This document shows positions 63,919 to 64,000 of a stretch of 64,000 nucleotides of DNA, one piece after another (the first letter of the stretch is position 1; every line of letters starts with the position of its first letter). The translations under genes and the position numbers were made by a program. Source of the DNA: Gracilinema caldarium DSM 7334 (GTDB lineage Bacteria > Spirochaetota > Spirochaetia > Treponematales > Breznakiellaceae). The DNA lies in assembly GCF_000219725.1 (NCBI RefSeq), contig NC_015732.1, positions 620,001 through 684,000 on the forward strand, in the 5' to 3' direction. The notes under the pieces were generated by a model. The model was not told where the DNA came from. It ran no database searches and saw only the letters and a program-made list of their open reading frames with translations.

Positions 63919-63947
63919 AGTATATCATATAATAAATTAAAAATGAA
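63919..63947 (-). promoter_or_regulatory. Promoter of the KDPG aldolase gene
   Basis: On the minus strand TTCATT and TATACT are 17 bases apart, with a TG extended -10. An operator-like TTAGTATATCAT (63917-63928) overlaps it and matches the CTARTATATTAG pattern at 9 of 12 bases, though TATACT itself accounts for half of that. Confidence 0.45.
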
Positions 63948-64000
63948 CCATCGTTTCAAAAAAATATTGACGAAAATTTGATATCCGTATACTATAAAAG

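Overview
The window looks like a chromosomal segment of a free-living or gut-type spirochaete of the Treponema/Spirochaeta group. This is inferred from gene content and sequence style: Ig-repeat secreted giants, LplABC-type sugar uptake, uronate catabolism, and two sites that match sigma-54 promoters. No 16S, tRNA or species marker is present, so the assignment is a guess. Base composition is fairly even to about 54 kb, then becomes clearly AT-richer.

Layout. 0-6.7 kb: an RNA helicase with an ABC-F ATPase (minus strand), then two GT28-like glycosyltransferases with a stand-alone E2-like acyltransferase fold protein (plus), then a two-gene hsp20 operon (minus) behind a good sigma-54 promoter match. 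7-18.6 kb: a B12-type radical SAM protein, a ClC channel, a dicarboxylate/amino acid symporter, and a 2239-residue secreted protein with many Ig-like repeats and a C-terminal outer-membrane-barrel-like end. 18.6-22.6 kb: a TetR regulator, two rRNA methyltransferases, a PilZ protein, and an XRE-cupin regulator.

22.6-28.3 kb: a decayed operon (PadR regulator, FecCD permease, FecE-type ATPase, DUF4213/DUF364, substrate-binding protein), every gene carrying frameshifts, stops or deletions. Intact YqeC and a molybdopterin-domain protein follow, which suggests the lost transporter served molybdenum hydroxylases. 28.4-42.8 kb: a Nif3 protein and then a glucuronoxylan module: CE4 deacetylase, GH8 Rex, an LplBC-type importer, UxuA, GH67 alpha-glucuronidase, a GH3 beta-xylosidase, a deleted GH4, UxuB and a GntR regulator. 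Imported aldotetraouronic acids would be cut to xylose and glucuronate, and the glucuronate branch would reach KDG and then KDPG aldolase, which is encoded at the far end of the window.

43-53.8 kb: a purine/ureide-type locus that is mostly wreckage. It holds an FdrA-DUF1116 fusion, a cyclase joined to thiolase scraps, the first fragments of a DUF2877 protein and of carbamate kinase, and an xdhC-xdhA deletion fusion. A GntR regulator, a DUF35 protein, the XdhB-like FAD subunit and an NCS2 permease remain intact. 54-63.9 kb: an AT-rich pectin/alpha-glycoside cluster: pectinesterase, an ABC importer, GH31, a LacI regulator with a perfect palindromic operator, and a KDPG aldolase-VOC fusion.

The main observation is lesion clustering. 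About ten gene remnants carry combined deletions, frameshifts and nonsense codons, almost all in molybdenum/purine functions, while housekeeping and sugar genes are open. That looks like real loss of a pathway rather than sequencing noise, though this cannot be proved here.
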